Positions 33,743 to 57,670 of a stretch of 64,000 nt of DNA are shown here, piece by piece (within the stretch, counting starts at the first letter, position 1; each line of letters begins with the position of its first letter). The stretch spans positions 25,026,602 through 25,090,601 of the forward strand of contig OZ020313.1 of the NCBI GenBank assembly GCA_963971305.1, written 5' to 3'. The notes below the pieces were generated by a model. The model did no database searches. It was not told where the DNA came from and saw only the letters and a program-made list of their open reading frames with translations. Made by a program: the position numbers and the translations under genes. The DNA comes from Arcuatula senhousia. Taxonomy: Eukaryota; Mollusca; Bivalvia; Mytilida; Mytilidae.

Positions 33743-34431
33743 AAATCACAGAGGCATGTCACACACTCCGTCCCAGCAGTCTTCGAAATTGGCCACAAGC
33801 CATGGCTAGTGAAAATGCTTGAGGGCCTGTAGAAATGGCAACAACAAGCCAATGTTGTCTATACAAAATTTTTCAAAAATAAGTTGTCGGGCCTGTGGAC
33901 CAAAATTTATAGCTCGAAGACTGGTCCCAGGCACATGTTTCTTGTGGCTTGTCATGCATGTGCACAATAAAAAAAATATATGATATAATAGCCCTAGTCC
34001 AGATAATCATGATGTCTTTCTTGGATTGAAACAAAAAGAAATAGCCTTCAAAGGCAGCCTATGATTAAGGCCTCATTTTAATCTTTCCATCGGTCAAAAG
34101 CTTATGTTGATTGTTTGGTTGTGTTCACTGATGTGTATTCACCGACATTAAATGAATCTTACCTTTACCTTGACCTTATAAAAAGTACAAATTGATAAAA
34201 GTAGCACTATGTACATGTAATAATTACTCTTTGTGTCTGTTAGTCACTTCTAAAACATTAAGTTTTCCTGAATTTTTTCAACACACTTTGGGATATTATT
34301 AAACTTTACACTTACTGGGACATCATTGGAGACACTGCATGAACTATGTACAGCTCAAGTTTGTAACATGATGTATCTTGATTTGACAAGAAATACAGAC
34401 ATGACAGTCACACAAAGCAATCATTTCATAT

Positions 34432-34776
34432 AACCTGTCCGATTTAACTATGGACTTTCGATTGTAGCGTAAAGTGAAGTTTGCAAAACACAACAATGAC
34501 AATTAACATAGTCATGATTGGCTGATTACTAAGATACTTTTAAAAATCAAGTGGTTTCCCATAAAGGACCTGACGAATGGGTCGTGCAAACATTAAATCT
34601 GATTGGATATTGATGAATGGTCTGACTGACGTTGCACGCAGCTTCCATCTGATTGGGTTTTCTTACTGTGACGATTTGCGGTTTTTGTTGCCGATTGGCT
34701 TGTTCATGACGACATAAAATTTCATTGTTGTGTTTGCACACTTCAATCGAAAGTCCATAGTTAAATCGGACGGGTT
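34432..34776. mobile_element. MITE, ~345 bp with ~60-bp inverted repeats
   Basis: Left arm begins AACCTGTCCGATTTAACTAT and the right arm ends with the reverse complement of AACCCGTCCGATTTAACTAT. Similarity continues inward through GGACTTTCGATTG and AACACAACAATGA. No clear target duplication beyond short TA-rich flanks. Confidence 0.8.
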
Positions 34777-35204
34777 GTATATAGTTGTATTTAGTGTAGA
34801 ACTGTATATACCACTACCTTTGCTTTATACAATTATATATAATGGTTGTTTTTCACTTCATGCAATACATTTGTACATGAATATTTTTTCTTTTATTTTC
34901 AGTTTGTGTATTGCTTTTCTGCATCCCAGTAAATTTTTCCTGCACATCCTTGCTTTAGCATAGTTTCCTTTCCTTGTCGGCACACCCTTAGCAGGTAAAT
35001 ATGGTACAATGTACAGAGAAGCAAAAAAAAACAGATGTGAGCATGTAAATGCACTAAGTCTTGGAAGTTGTTTGATGTCCAATTACCTCCCCTTGATAAT
35101 TTTCATTATGCATATCTTCATATTGTAAACTCCTATACCCTATATTCCTTTAATTTCCTTGACTTGGTGCATTAATAGTACACATCTTGATAGAGAGCAT
35201 TTTG

Positions 35205-35283
35205 TTTGACCGCAAATTTTGCTGTCATATAATGTTATGGCGATGTCGTCTGGGGACATTTGGTTTCTATGCGATAACTTGTC
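35205..35283 (-). repeat. Solo right-end fragment of the 8150-9630 family
   Basis: The reverse complement matches 9527-9629 (AACCAAATGTCCCCAGACGA... then TTTGCGGTC) but lacks the GAC microsatellite. Confidence 0.7.
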
Positions 35284-35712
35284 TAGATCTAAGCAGAAAA
35301 TCTAGTTTCATAATCATTATGATAAGATATGAAATTATACAGTGTACAACTAAATCAACAGTGATCAATGCATAACAACAATTTAAAAACCTGGAAAATA
35401 GTCACAATTCAATGAATTTTAATAAGAGGGTTTTTTTTTAACAAGGGAGGTCAAAAAGATCAGATGTTGCCCCCAAGGGGAGATAAGGTACACATTGCTA
35501 GGAGCTACATGTATATCAGAGCATCTTTTTCTGACATCTTGAAAATTTTAGCCTATATTTCTAATTAAATTTTTTTATTTTATTAAAGCACACAGTAAAC
35601 CACATTGGTTATAGCTTTACAAAACTTAAAACATATACATGAATACAAAACAAACAAAGAACAACATAACTCATGGTGGTATCTAAATTTTACCATTGTA
35701 CAGCTAAAATAT

Positions 35713-37921
35713 TTAGGACAGGTCTCCTTCTCTCAGTTCTAATGACTGTTTAATAAAAGAAGTAACGGTCTTAATTTCTTCAGTTGTAGTTGGATTCAGA
35801 ATTTTTGTTAGTTTTTCAGTTTTACTTAGTTTATTAAAATCATAAATGTTATTAAAATATTGCAAAAAGACAGTTCGAATATTAGAATTGATATTACATT
35901 CAAGTAAGAAGTGTGACTCATCATCAAGTGTGTTGCATATGGCACACAGTCTTTGATCTCTTGGGATTTTTCTATATCTACCAAGTTCAATCATTAGTTT
36001 GTGATCGCTTAGTCTAATTTTAGATAAAAGGGTTCTTAATGTTTTATTATGATATGATAGATAGTATTCCATTTCATTTACATTTTGTTTTAGAGATTTA
36101 TACAGACAGTTTTTATTATTTTCATTTAAATTATTTAGTTTATTTAATATAATTTCTTTATAAAAAACTTCTGAGTTTTCTTTAACTATTTTTTTATGCT
36201 GTTTGACTTCTTTCATTGTTTGACAATTGTTTAAAATGTCAATATCTAATTTTGTTTCTGACATAATATGTTTGGCATATGTATACCAAGAATAGACCCC
36301 CTTTTGGTCAAGACTTTTACTCAAATTGAATGCCTCTTTTAAGAGAGGGTTAATGTTCTCAGTATTAAGTCTAAGTAAATACATGATTGATTGAGTCTTA
36401 ATAAAAGTTTCAATTGGCACTCTACCAAGCTCTTCTCTGACAACTAAATTTGTACATGTTCTTTTTACCCCTAGAGTACTTTTGCAAAATCTCAAATGTA
36501 CCTTTTCAATAGAGGTTTTATCTACAAAGCTCAAAATATCTATAACAGATTTACTTTTTTCTGCCCTTTGTTTTGCTCTAAAAAGTTTTAAATAGTTGTC
36601 CATAAAAGTTATTTCAGAGTTGTAGGTTAATATAGGTTTGACCAATGTGTCAAACAAATTACATGCCACCTTAACCGGTACATTACCAAGATCTGCAGTG
36701 TATGATTTAATTGAAAATAAAACTTTACTAGCCTTTTTGGACAAGTCAAGGCTACTATTATTAAGATTACCATTGCTACTTAGCATACATCCTAAATATT
36801 TAAATTCTTTGACATTTTCAAGGTAACTCCCTTTGAATTTGACAAAGGGATCATGTAATTTATTACAATTATTTTGAAAAATCATAGTTTTAGACTTTTT
36901 TACATTTACAGTTAATTGCCATTTATCACAATATTCTGACAAATTGTCTAAGCTTTTTTGTAGACCTTCCTTGCTTTTTGATAATATAATCAGATCATCA
37001 GCAAATAATAAACTGCCTATTTTTGATTCTAACAATTCTAGAGGGTCACTTCTATCTTGATCAAAGATTTTTCCTATATCATTAATGAAAATATTAAACA
37101 ATGTAGGGCTAATGCAATCTCCTTGTCTTACACCTTTGTCCAAAGAGAAAAAATTTGAATGTACATCTTGGTGTTTAAAACTACCCAAAGTATTTTTGAA
37201 TTGATCTTTTATAATATTATACATATTTTTTCCTATACCAAAATTTCCTAACTTGTATAATAATCCATTACTCCATAATGAATCAAAAGCCTTCTGTAAA
37301 TCTATGAAGCAAACAAAAATCTTTTGTTTATCTTTATGAAGGTATTTATTAATTAAAGTTTTTAATAAATAGACTATCAGATGTCCTGTGGTTTTCTCTA
37401 AATCCAAACTGTGAGGGATTAAATTTATCTTTCATAAAATTTTGAAGCCTTGAATTAAGTATAGCACTGAATATCTTTGACATGCAATTCATAAGTGATA
37501 TACCTCTGTAATTATTTAAGTTTGATTTATCACCTGATTTATGAATGGCTATAATAAATGATTCTTCCCATGATTTTGGATAACACCCAGACTTTAAAAT
37601 TAAGTTAAACAGTTTTGTATATGCTTTTAATGTCACTATTTTACTGTATTTAATAATTTCATTTAATATTCTATCTGGTCCACTGGCCTTGCCTAGCTTA
37701 ATTTTCTTTAGAATGTTATTAACTTCAGAACAAGTAATAGGACTATCTGTTTCCTCTTCATATGTTAAAAATTCTTCCATATTTATCAAATCTTTTTCAA
37801 TTTTGTTTTGAAATTCTTTATTGATACTCTTACAGTTGCCTTGGTTTTTAAAATGATTTTCTAACAAAGTAACATTTTTGAATATTTCTTCACCTACCAT
37901 CTCATTTGGTTTATTTTTCAT
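35713..37921 (-). pseudogene. LINE 2 reverse transcriptase, one frameshift
   Basis: Two overlapping frames make one RT. 37921..37349 carries ASGPDRILNEIIK, CYPKSWEESFIIAIHKSGDK, NNYRGISLMNCMSKIF and SQFGFRENHRTSDSL. 37407..35713 continues with CFIDLQKAFD, GVRQGDCISPTLFNIFIND, LFADDLIILS (F/YADD box, catalytic Asp pair) and the C-terminal CAICNTLDDESHFLLEC (C-x2-C-x8-H-x4-C). The shift lies in an A-run near 37370 (LFIKNFN versus LFIKTLINKY). Otherwise 564 codons are open. With only homopolymer breaks, this is a young copy or carries sequence errors. Confidence 0.9.
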
Positions 37922-38027
37922 GCTTTTAAGTATTTTCCAGTATTCTTTGTTCTTTTCAGCATATGCTTCTTCTAATTGCTTAAAAAGTTTTTGCTTAAAT
38001 TGTATCTTTTTTTGCTTAATTAGTTTC

Positions 38028-38783
38028 TTAAATTTTTTTTACAAGATAGAAGTATCTATTTTTATAAGAAGAGTCATATGGGTTTGTTCTTATATTCTTT
38101 CCTAAATGATTTATTTGTTGTTTCAGTTCTAAAATTTCCTGATCTGACCATGACTGTCTTTTAGGTTTATTCTTTTTTTGCTTAAAAAATTTCTTAACCT
38201 TGCATGTATTGTCTGACAAGTTGGTAAGTATTTTTGTGAGATTATTTGTTGCAGCATCAATGCCATTTTGATTTTCTGAAAAACTTTCACTTTCAAAATT
38301 AACTATACTATTTACCACTTCTTCATTTGCAAGATAATTAATCAATTTTATCTTTGATTTTTCAGTTTCCCATTTGTAGCTAGTACATTGTTTCCATTTT
38401 TGTTTGGAAAAAATATTTTCTTGGTCAATTTTAATGTTGCATCTAAGATAAAGTTCTAATTGAGCATGGTCTGATAAATAATTAAAGTTATGTGTTTGAA
38501 AATATTTAACTGAGGGAAGGAGACCCTCACTTACAATAGCATAATCAACTACACTAAAACCATTACTAGTAATACAGGTATAATTTCCTAATAGATCCCC
38601 AACATATCTGCCATTTAGTATTCTTAGCCTGGAAGACATGCATATATCAATGAGATCCTCACCTTGTTTATTAATGAGTAAATCAAAACTATTTCTATAG
38701 GGACAATTATCTATCTCATAACTTTCTGGTAGTATATCGTTTTGATCATTAAATGACTTGTTATAGCATAGATATTTTGGCAT
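38028..38783 (-). pseudogene. LINE 2 endonuclease C-terminal part
   Basis: 251-codon frame with the endonuclease/exonuclease/phosphatase C-terminal signatures: DLIDICMSSRLRILNGR, GDLLGNYTCITSNGFSVVDY and the catalytic YLSDHAQLELYL (Ser-Asp-His). The frame runs off at RYFYLVKKI then stop. A T/A homopolymer at about 38033-38041 shifts frame, and the protein continues (KKLIKQKKIQFKQKLFKQL) towards the RT at 37921. Most of the N-terminal catalytic half is missing, so it cannot act as an endonuclease. Confidence 0.85.
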
Positions 38784-38800
38784 TTAGATCCTTATTTAAA

Positions 38801-39577
38801 TCTATTAATGCAATTTTTATAAGATTAAAATTTTGAAAGAAATAAAAGTTTATCTTAATAAAATCTCATTTCAGGGGAGACAAATTGACAAATTTTTATA
38901 CAGAAATGTACAGGATTTTTTTTTATTTTAAAAAATATCTTGAAAAGAAGTATGGTGACGCCATATTTTTTTTTGACAGAAATCAAAAATAAGTTCTGCA
39001 ATGTTTTTTCACAAGCTTGTACAGAATTCTGTAAAGGTTTTTAAAAATAAAAGCATTTTGCAGATTGTCTGTGATTTCAGAGTCTGTATATGAATAATAA
39101 AGCCTCTGGTAATGTCATGAATGTAGATACAAACATGTTGGAAATATAGCAACAAGCATGGTGACCTACATTTGAAATGTTTTATTAGATATTTTCAACA
39201 TGCATACCAATGTCTATTTATTATTTGAGTTTGGAAAAATTCATGTCAAATTTCAGACCTCCCACTACCATAATTTGAAGATGAGGAAATCCTCAAATTT
39301 GAGATGTTATGAAATTGTCTCTTGGTTTTGGCAAAGATTTTATTTTAAATAGGACCCTAAGATCGCAATGGAAGAGGGAGATCTGGGGCCATAAAACCTG
39401 GTTTAACACACCATTTCTTTTAAAATTCCTGTACCAAATCAGGACCATTGTGATTTTCAATTTCTCTGATGTGTTTTCCTTGTTTTGTCTTTTCACTTGG
39501 ACATTTGAAATTGATCCTCCAAGCTCAGTAGTTTTGTTATAATCTTTATAAAATTCTCTTGAATGTTTTTCCTCTAG
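38801..39577. other. Non-coding DNA upstream of DEF8
   Basis: No repeat boundary or conserved frame. It contains the intron or promoter sequence upstream of the DEF8 start exon; the AG at 39576-39577 (CCTCTAG) looks like the acceptor of that exon, so a 5' UTR exon probably lies further left, unidentified. Confidence 0.5.
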
Positions 39578-39584
39578 GTAATAG

Positions 39585-51904
<12,320 letters not shown>

Positions 51905-52074
51905 AACTCAGCTTAAACCCTTTGTAATTCATGTCTGTATTTCATTTGAAGAGTTTCAATTTAAAAGATCCTTATTGGATATTGACTGTGATGTGATTTC
52001 AGAAAGTGGTATAAAAATGTGGAAATTTTTAACGGGGGGGGGGGCTATTTTTTCTTCTTTTGTGCCATTCTTCA

Positions 52075-52420
52075 AATAAAGAGTATGGACAATCGGAAGA
52101 AATACAAAATTTATCTCCCATGGGATTGGTTCACTTTCATCAAAAAACAACCAGTGTAAATTTCCATTGATACAGAATTGGATGTCATTTGAAAATTGGA
52201 ATATAATTAAAACATTTCATTTATTTTACCTATTTAATGTGCAATATTACATTGTGTGAGATTTTATTATCTCTAATGAATGATGAACAAATTATATGAA
52301 TTAGAGGACTTATTTAACTGTCAAAAAATACAACAGAAATGTTAAATTGTTATTAAAAATGTATGATATCATTTGTGAAAATATTTGTGATAATTATGTC
52401 TTTCATTATTTTCCAATAAA
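52075..52420 (+). terminator. DEF8 polyadenylation signal candidates
   Basis: AATAAA at 52075..52080 and again at 52415..52420, 171 and 511 bp after the DEF8 stop. Either could end the 3' UTR; which is used cannot be told from sequence alone. Confidence 0.45.
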
Positions 52421-52714
52421 ATATAATTGGTGCTTTCTAATTGGTGTCTGCTACATACAAATAATAAGAATTAGAAAGATTTTCATTTTCAAATTAAAGA
52501 ATATGAATGACGGGAAAATTACACAAACCAGACACATTTAATGTCCCATCTATGAAAGTATGTTCGTCCCAAATGTTGCAAGATGGGACATTATGTCTTT
52601 TGGACATATTCTTGTTCAGAGAAATCCACCGATAGTATTATACTAATTTTTCTATATAGGTCAAAATTTAAGAGACAAATTTAGATACCCTGATGATAAT
52701 TTAATTTTCATCCA

Positions 52715-53160
52715 AAGGATGAGTGGCAATAAGACTCCTTTTTGACCCAAGATTTACCATGAAACTATAACTGGGCAAACAGATGTCTTATGTTGCTGAA
52801 ACATTGAACAAAAATAGAGCTTCAAGAAAATGATAAGCTTTTCCCATACCAGTTTAGTTATCATGCCAATATTATATTTTTAGGAATTGTCCTAATTTCA
52901 TTGATTTTTCCTGTTTTCCATACACTTTTCTGTTTAGAAAAATGTGGGCGCATCTGAACAACAACTTCATATTTGGTGAAAATGTGTAAAAAGATGTTAT
53001 ACATCATTTCTGAAAGTTTGAAGTTGTTGTTTTCATGCTCCCTATGTTTACTAAAGGAAAATATGCATTAAAAACATTCAAAATTGCAGATTTTCTCAAT
53101 TTTTTTAAAAAGACTTCATTTTAATGGGCCAAATATGGGTTGTTATTGCCACTCATCTTT
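52715..53160. mobile_element. MITE candidate, ~445 bp, 3' of DEF8
   Basis: GGATGAGTGGCAATAA (about 52717-52732) is mirrored by TTATTGCCACTCATC (about 53143-53157). A second, looser match lies further in (GACCCAAGATTT / AAATATGGGTT). Just upstream another inverted pair AATGTCCCATCT...AGATGGGACATT lies at 52540-52593. No target duplication found. Confidence 0.55.
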
Positions 53161-54519
53161 TAATCTATAGTTGGCAGATTATTTTAATGAATCCAAAGAG
53201 TTTGATTTTTTGTCTAGGGGGAGATAACTCATTATTTGTATTTTTAAAAAACTATAATGGGGTAAACAATAATAAATGTACATGTATCAGTCTTTTAAAC
53301 AGGCAACATATGTTTTTTTTGGAAAGCTTTATTCATTTTTTACAGCATTACAGATTTTATATTGGAATTATTGCTAGATACCACAGTCAAGGCAGGCAAG
53401 AAATGATGAATGGTTTACATTTAAGGCTCCTCTACTGGCTGTTTTCTTTTGCCAATTTTAGAAATCAATCAAAAATACAACAAAGTTCAAGACAATAAAT
53501 TTTGCTACGCGTGATGTGTGTTTTGTCTGTTCAAGACTAATTAGATGTGTTCCACCTGAATATCCATAGATTGAAAATGCAAGCACTATAAGAATATGCA
53601 AAGCATAGAATAACGGAACCAAAGATAATGAACTAGTAACCCAAATTAAGAAGATCAACCCATGTCTGGAACAGGAAGAACCTTAGAGTCTGAAAATTGC
53701 TTTGATGTGTTCTTTAACACTGATTGATTGCTGTTGTTGTATCATACTTTTCTGAAATGTTAAAATTTATATATCTTTTTTAACTTGGAAGGAAATATTT
53801 AAAGCAATCATCTGCTATTTCTGTTGTGAAGTTAAAGTGCCTCTGAACATGTTAGGAGGGCAGCTACAAATAAGCAACAAGAATTTTTATTTTAATTACA
53901 TTGCAATATTTGTTAATGCTATATCAGATGATACCAACTGAACTACATTTTTAAAAATGGTATTGTTTTTGCTTACTTAAAATTATGTACACAATCCCGT
54001 ATCAAATGAACACATATTGCACATACATGTACATGTATTACAAAGCTTTGAGGTTAATTGTAGTTCTTAAGTACAACAACTTAAACCAATCAATTGGTCA
54101 TAACAGATGTGTTACTGTGGATATCCTAGGCTGGCCAGTCTTTTAGCGCATGGTCCATTGCTCCTGATTTAGCTAAATTATGAAATCCAAAGTCATCATC
54201 TTTTTCTTCCATTCTAGTAAATTTCTAAAAAAATTATATTCATAATTTTGGTAAAATTTACTTTTAAAAGTAATAATTGATTTTGATTTTCACCACATAG
54301 GATGCCTCCACAATGTCACTTACATTATATTCTGAAAACCTTATGGTACATGTGTATTTTACAGACAAAAATAACAGCCTTATCTGGACGTTTACCAGTG
54401 TGGTGAAGCAGCAAACTCATTTTCAGAAGGATAATCCTTCTGGATAAAAAAGGGCTGCCATGTAGCTAAAGTTTCTCGATTTTATAAAATATGAAAAACA
54501 AGTAAATCTAAGCTAATGC
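53161..54519. other. Non-coding intergenic DNA
   Basis: A 124-codon open frame (53124-53498) has no recognisable domain, and no splice structure or repeat boundary is evident. Confidence 0.4.
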
Positions 54520-54731
54520 TCACTAGTGATACCCCCGCTCCCCAAACTAAGCCAGGCATACAAGTTTAAATACTCAGTATACAAGAAGTGGTTGACCTAG
54601 AAACATAAAATCGCTATACACCATATGGGACTATAAGATAAAGCTGTATACAAAATATCAGACTCCTGTCTCATGTAGTTGCGGAAATTTTGAATTTATG
54701 TCCATCATGTATAAAAACCTAAGTATTCGAT

Positions 54732-56304
54732 CAGACCTGGGGTAATTAAAAAAGTAATTGTAATTAGCTGTAATTAATTACACGTTTTCCATGTAATTGA
54801 AAGTAATGTGTAATTGAGGCATGTTTTAATTACTTGTAATTGAAGGTAATGCATTACTTTTCATATCTTGCATGTAATGCCAATTACATATCAATTACAT
54901 ATCATTACATTGCTTACAGCATAATGCTACATGTATAAGAATTATACATTTTCATGAATTCATAGTATATTTTACTTAATAAAAAAGCAAATTTTCACAT
55001 GAAAATGGCACCTTTTTGGTAAAGAACATAAAATATTTGCTTATTCTTTCCAAGTTAAGAAAATGACAAATAGATAAATAAGTATTTCATTTACTGTGTT
55101 TAGTAAATTAGTTTTTTCCTTTAAATAAACAGTTCATTTGATTGACACCAAAGCCTTTTAATCACTAAAACAACATAACACCAAGCCCTGGGCACTAAAT
55201 TTGTTCATCTAATAGAGAAAAACAAAACCTTATACAATTATCACCCTAGTTGGTGTGTGACCCGGTGTTTTCTTTCCCCGAGAAAGTAAGGTCACACGAG
55301 GGCTTGCCCCGAGGAAAGAAAATGCCGGGTCACATATCATCTAGGGTGATAACTGTTATATTATATCGAATATTTTTATGAAACAATTTAATTATAAATT
55401 TTAAACATATTTCGGGCATTTTAACCTTTTTGTAAAGGGACAGAATACGGCCGATACAATATTGAAGAAAAATCGTGGGGCCACGTGCAAATTCTCACGA
55501 GAGGGTGACCTTACCATGCGACCCAACGATTACCGGTTGACTCAGCGAAATATCACATGTCACATGAAAACCTCTGAGCGAATCAAAATAAAGATTTTTA
55601 TATGAGTATATAATATTTTCAATGTTCAATAAGCTAAAACAACAAACTGATATATTTTGTCAAGAGAATGTCAAATATGACTTCTAAATACATTTTTTGT
55701 AGAACAGATTTTTTGGCAGTTGTCTTATTGTAATATCACATAAAAACTGAATGCTAAAATAAATTATTTCAAACAAAACATTTTTGAATTAATAAATCTA
55801 AATATAAAAAAAGCTGGTTCATAAAAAAGAAATGGCACTTGAAAATTAAATTGAATAAAAAGAATAAATAAATAAATTTATGCTCAATAGGTTTATCACT
55901 GCATAGAAATTGCTTGATATATTTTAGCCACGTTTTATTTTCATACTAGTAAGACAGGTCCTAATTTGGGGAAAGTTTTTGAACAAAGATGTCAGAAACA
56001 ATTGCCTGTATGTAACCAGTTAGGCTTTGTGAATGAAGTGAATTCATTCTGGATGTAAGCAACTGGCAATCATCGCCTTATGTACATTCATTTGACAAAA
56101 ATATCTGCATAAATGTCTTTTGTGTTTTTTCTAATCACATTTAAAGTAATTCAAAAGTAATTAATTACATTTCCAAAGTAATTGTAATGTAATGAATTAC
56201 TTTTAAATTATTTGGCTAATGTAATGTGTAATTTAACTGAAAAAATGCAATTGTAATTGAATTGTAATTATAATTACTTTAGGATGTAATTGACCCCAGG
56301 TATG
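54732..56304. mobile_element. hAT-like non-autonomous element, 1573 bp
   Basis: Flanked by a perfect 8-bp duplication TATTCGAT (54724..54731 and 56305..56312), the size typical of hAT transposons. Ends are CAGACCTGGGGTAATTA and its imperfect complement ending ACCCCAGGTATG. Both subterminal parts are packed with GTAATT/AATTAC motifs. No transposase frame is present. It interrupts a repeat unit whose other copies read straight through (TATTCGGTAAACAGG). Confidence 0.85.
55238..55353. repeat. Inverted repeat inside the hAT-like element
   Basis: TTATCACCCTAG...GTGTGACCCGG...TTTTCTTTCC is mirrored by GGAAAGAAAATGCCGGGTCACA...CTAGGGTGATAA (arms ~43 bp, several mismatches). Probably a separate small insertion. 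Confidence 0.7.
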
Positions 56305-57413
56305 TATTCGATAAACAGGAAATACACTACCTAGGAGCATAAAATCGGCATACACCATATCGTACTACAGGATAAATATGGAATATAGGACTTTTTTTAT
56401 TTTTAGATCGATTTTATCACTTGTTTATAGGATTAAGCTGTATACAAAATATCAGACCTCTATCTCATGTAGTTGCTTGGGAAACTGTGACGGAAATTTT
56501 GCATTTATCTCTATTATGTGTAATAACCTAATTATTCGGTAAACAGGAAGTAGACTACCTAGGAGCACTAAATCGGTATACATCATATGGGCTATAGGAT
56601 AAAGCTGGATACAAAATATCAGAAGTCTATCTCATGTAGTTACTTAGAAAACTTTGACGGAAGTTTTTTGGTACGGACGGACGGACGATCGAACGGACGG
56701 ACAAGGGTAAAACAGTATACCCCCTCTTCTTCGAAGCGGGGGTATAATTATATGTTCAGCTGATTTAGCTATACAATTAACTTCTTATATACGATCCGTT
56801 ATAAGAGTTATGGTCCCTAAATTGTTAGAAATATGTTTGCCATGCAGCTCAGAAATTCTAGCAATTGAAAATCAACTCTAGTGGCTTAGGCTCCTGGGAA
56901 CTACTTCTATCATAAATCGTGTGTCGTTGAAATAGGCTTTTACAAAGCAACTGGTGGAAGTTTAGAATATTAATACTCAAACAGGGTAAATGTCTTTTAT
57001 ACCAGAAATTTATTTATCTTATGAACACCTGTTTTCACCTTGTTAATTAGTAGAGAACAGTTTGAAATGTAGGGTAAGTGGTGATTCCATAGAACATTTG
57101 GGTGCCCATCTCTAATTGGAAATTCTTCAAACACTCCATAAATTTTCACAAAACTATGGGCAAATTCTCATCATTCTGCATGATTCATGCAATATTTGTG
57201 ATATATAGTGAAGATGTAAATCGCCTTTATGGAATGTTTTAGGGTTGATGAGATGCGGCTCATAGTGTTTCGCGTCCGATATAACATAGTGATAAAGTCT
57301 ACTGTAAGGCATCCGTATTGGATCCCTGCTTCATCTTATTTTTGAGAATTATAGCTTTTCAATATTTAAATTTCATAAGCATAACCAAACATTGCTTACT
57401 GATGTAGTTTTAC

Positions 57414-57670
57414 CTTATCATTTGTATTCAGAATGAAAACTTTAACTTCATTTGCCTCTAGCTCAAACTCTAGCGTCACTCCGTAGTTCTCAACTGTGTG
57501 TTTTCCAGCCGGGACCTTTCTAAATCCGCGGAAACCTCCTTCTATTTCTATCTTCTTTCCATCACATATGATAAAATCTTTCCATATGTCCCGTAGTACA
57601 ATCCAACTTAGAAATATAGTTTTCCATAATATAACTATGTCTCCTAAACTCAAAGGGGCTTTCTTTTTGC
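57414..57670 (-). CDS. Putative internal exon of an unidentified minus-strand gene
   Basis: Open 257-bp stretch with a pyrimidine-rich acceptor (TTTTTTCTCAAAAG) just above 57670 and a donor (AAG|GTAAAA) at 57413, phase 1 to 0. It is bounded by an in-frame stop just beyond each splice site. The translation has coding texture: APLSLGDIVI, LRDIWKDFIICDGKKIEIEG, FRGFRKVPAGKHTVENYG, VTLEFELEANEVKVFILNTN. I do not recognise the family; the F-G-x3-VPxGxH-V pattern recalls beta-rich N-terminal domains such as that of AAR2, but only faintly. No partner exons were found in the window. Confidence 0.45.

Larger units (their letters stand above)
35570..38800 (-). mobile_element. Non-LTR retrotransposon (LINE 2), 5'-truncated in the endonuclease
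   Basis: Minus-strand element carrying the C-terminal part of an apurinic-type endonuclease, the complete reverse transcriptase and a C-terminal Cys-His motif. The 3' end is an A/T-rich tail (AATAAAATAAAAAAATTT) near 35565-35585. The 5' end is lost just after the position where the endonuclease GDFN motif would lie. No target duplication identified. Confidence 0.85.
54520..56746 (-). mobile_element. Tandem-repeat element with terminal hairpin, interrupted by a hAT-like element
   Basis: The right end is a hairpin at 56716..56746 (TATACCCCC / GGGGGTATA) next to a CGGA microsatellite, i.e. the left end of the 1033..2534 style in reverse. The core has ~125-150-bp units with TATACACCATAT, AAAGCTG.ATACAAAATATC and CTCATGTAGTT, at about 54600, 56340, 56430 and 56575. 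One unit is broken at 54731/56305 by the nested element. Left boundary near 54520 is approximate. Confidence 0.6.

Noticed and set aside
53124..53498. 124-aa frame downstream of DEF8
   Set aside because: No domain, unusual composition, overlaps a MITE edge, no splice context.
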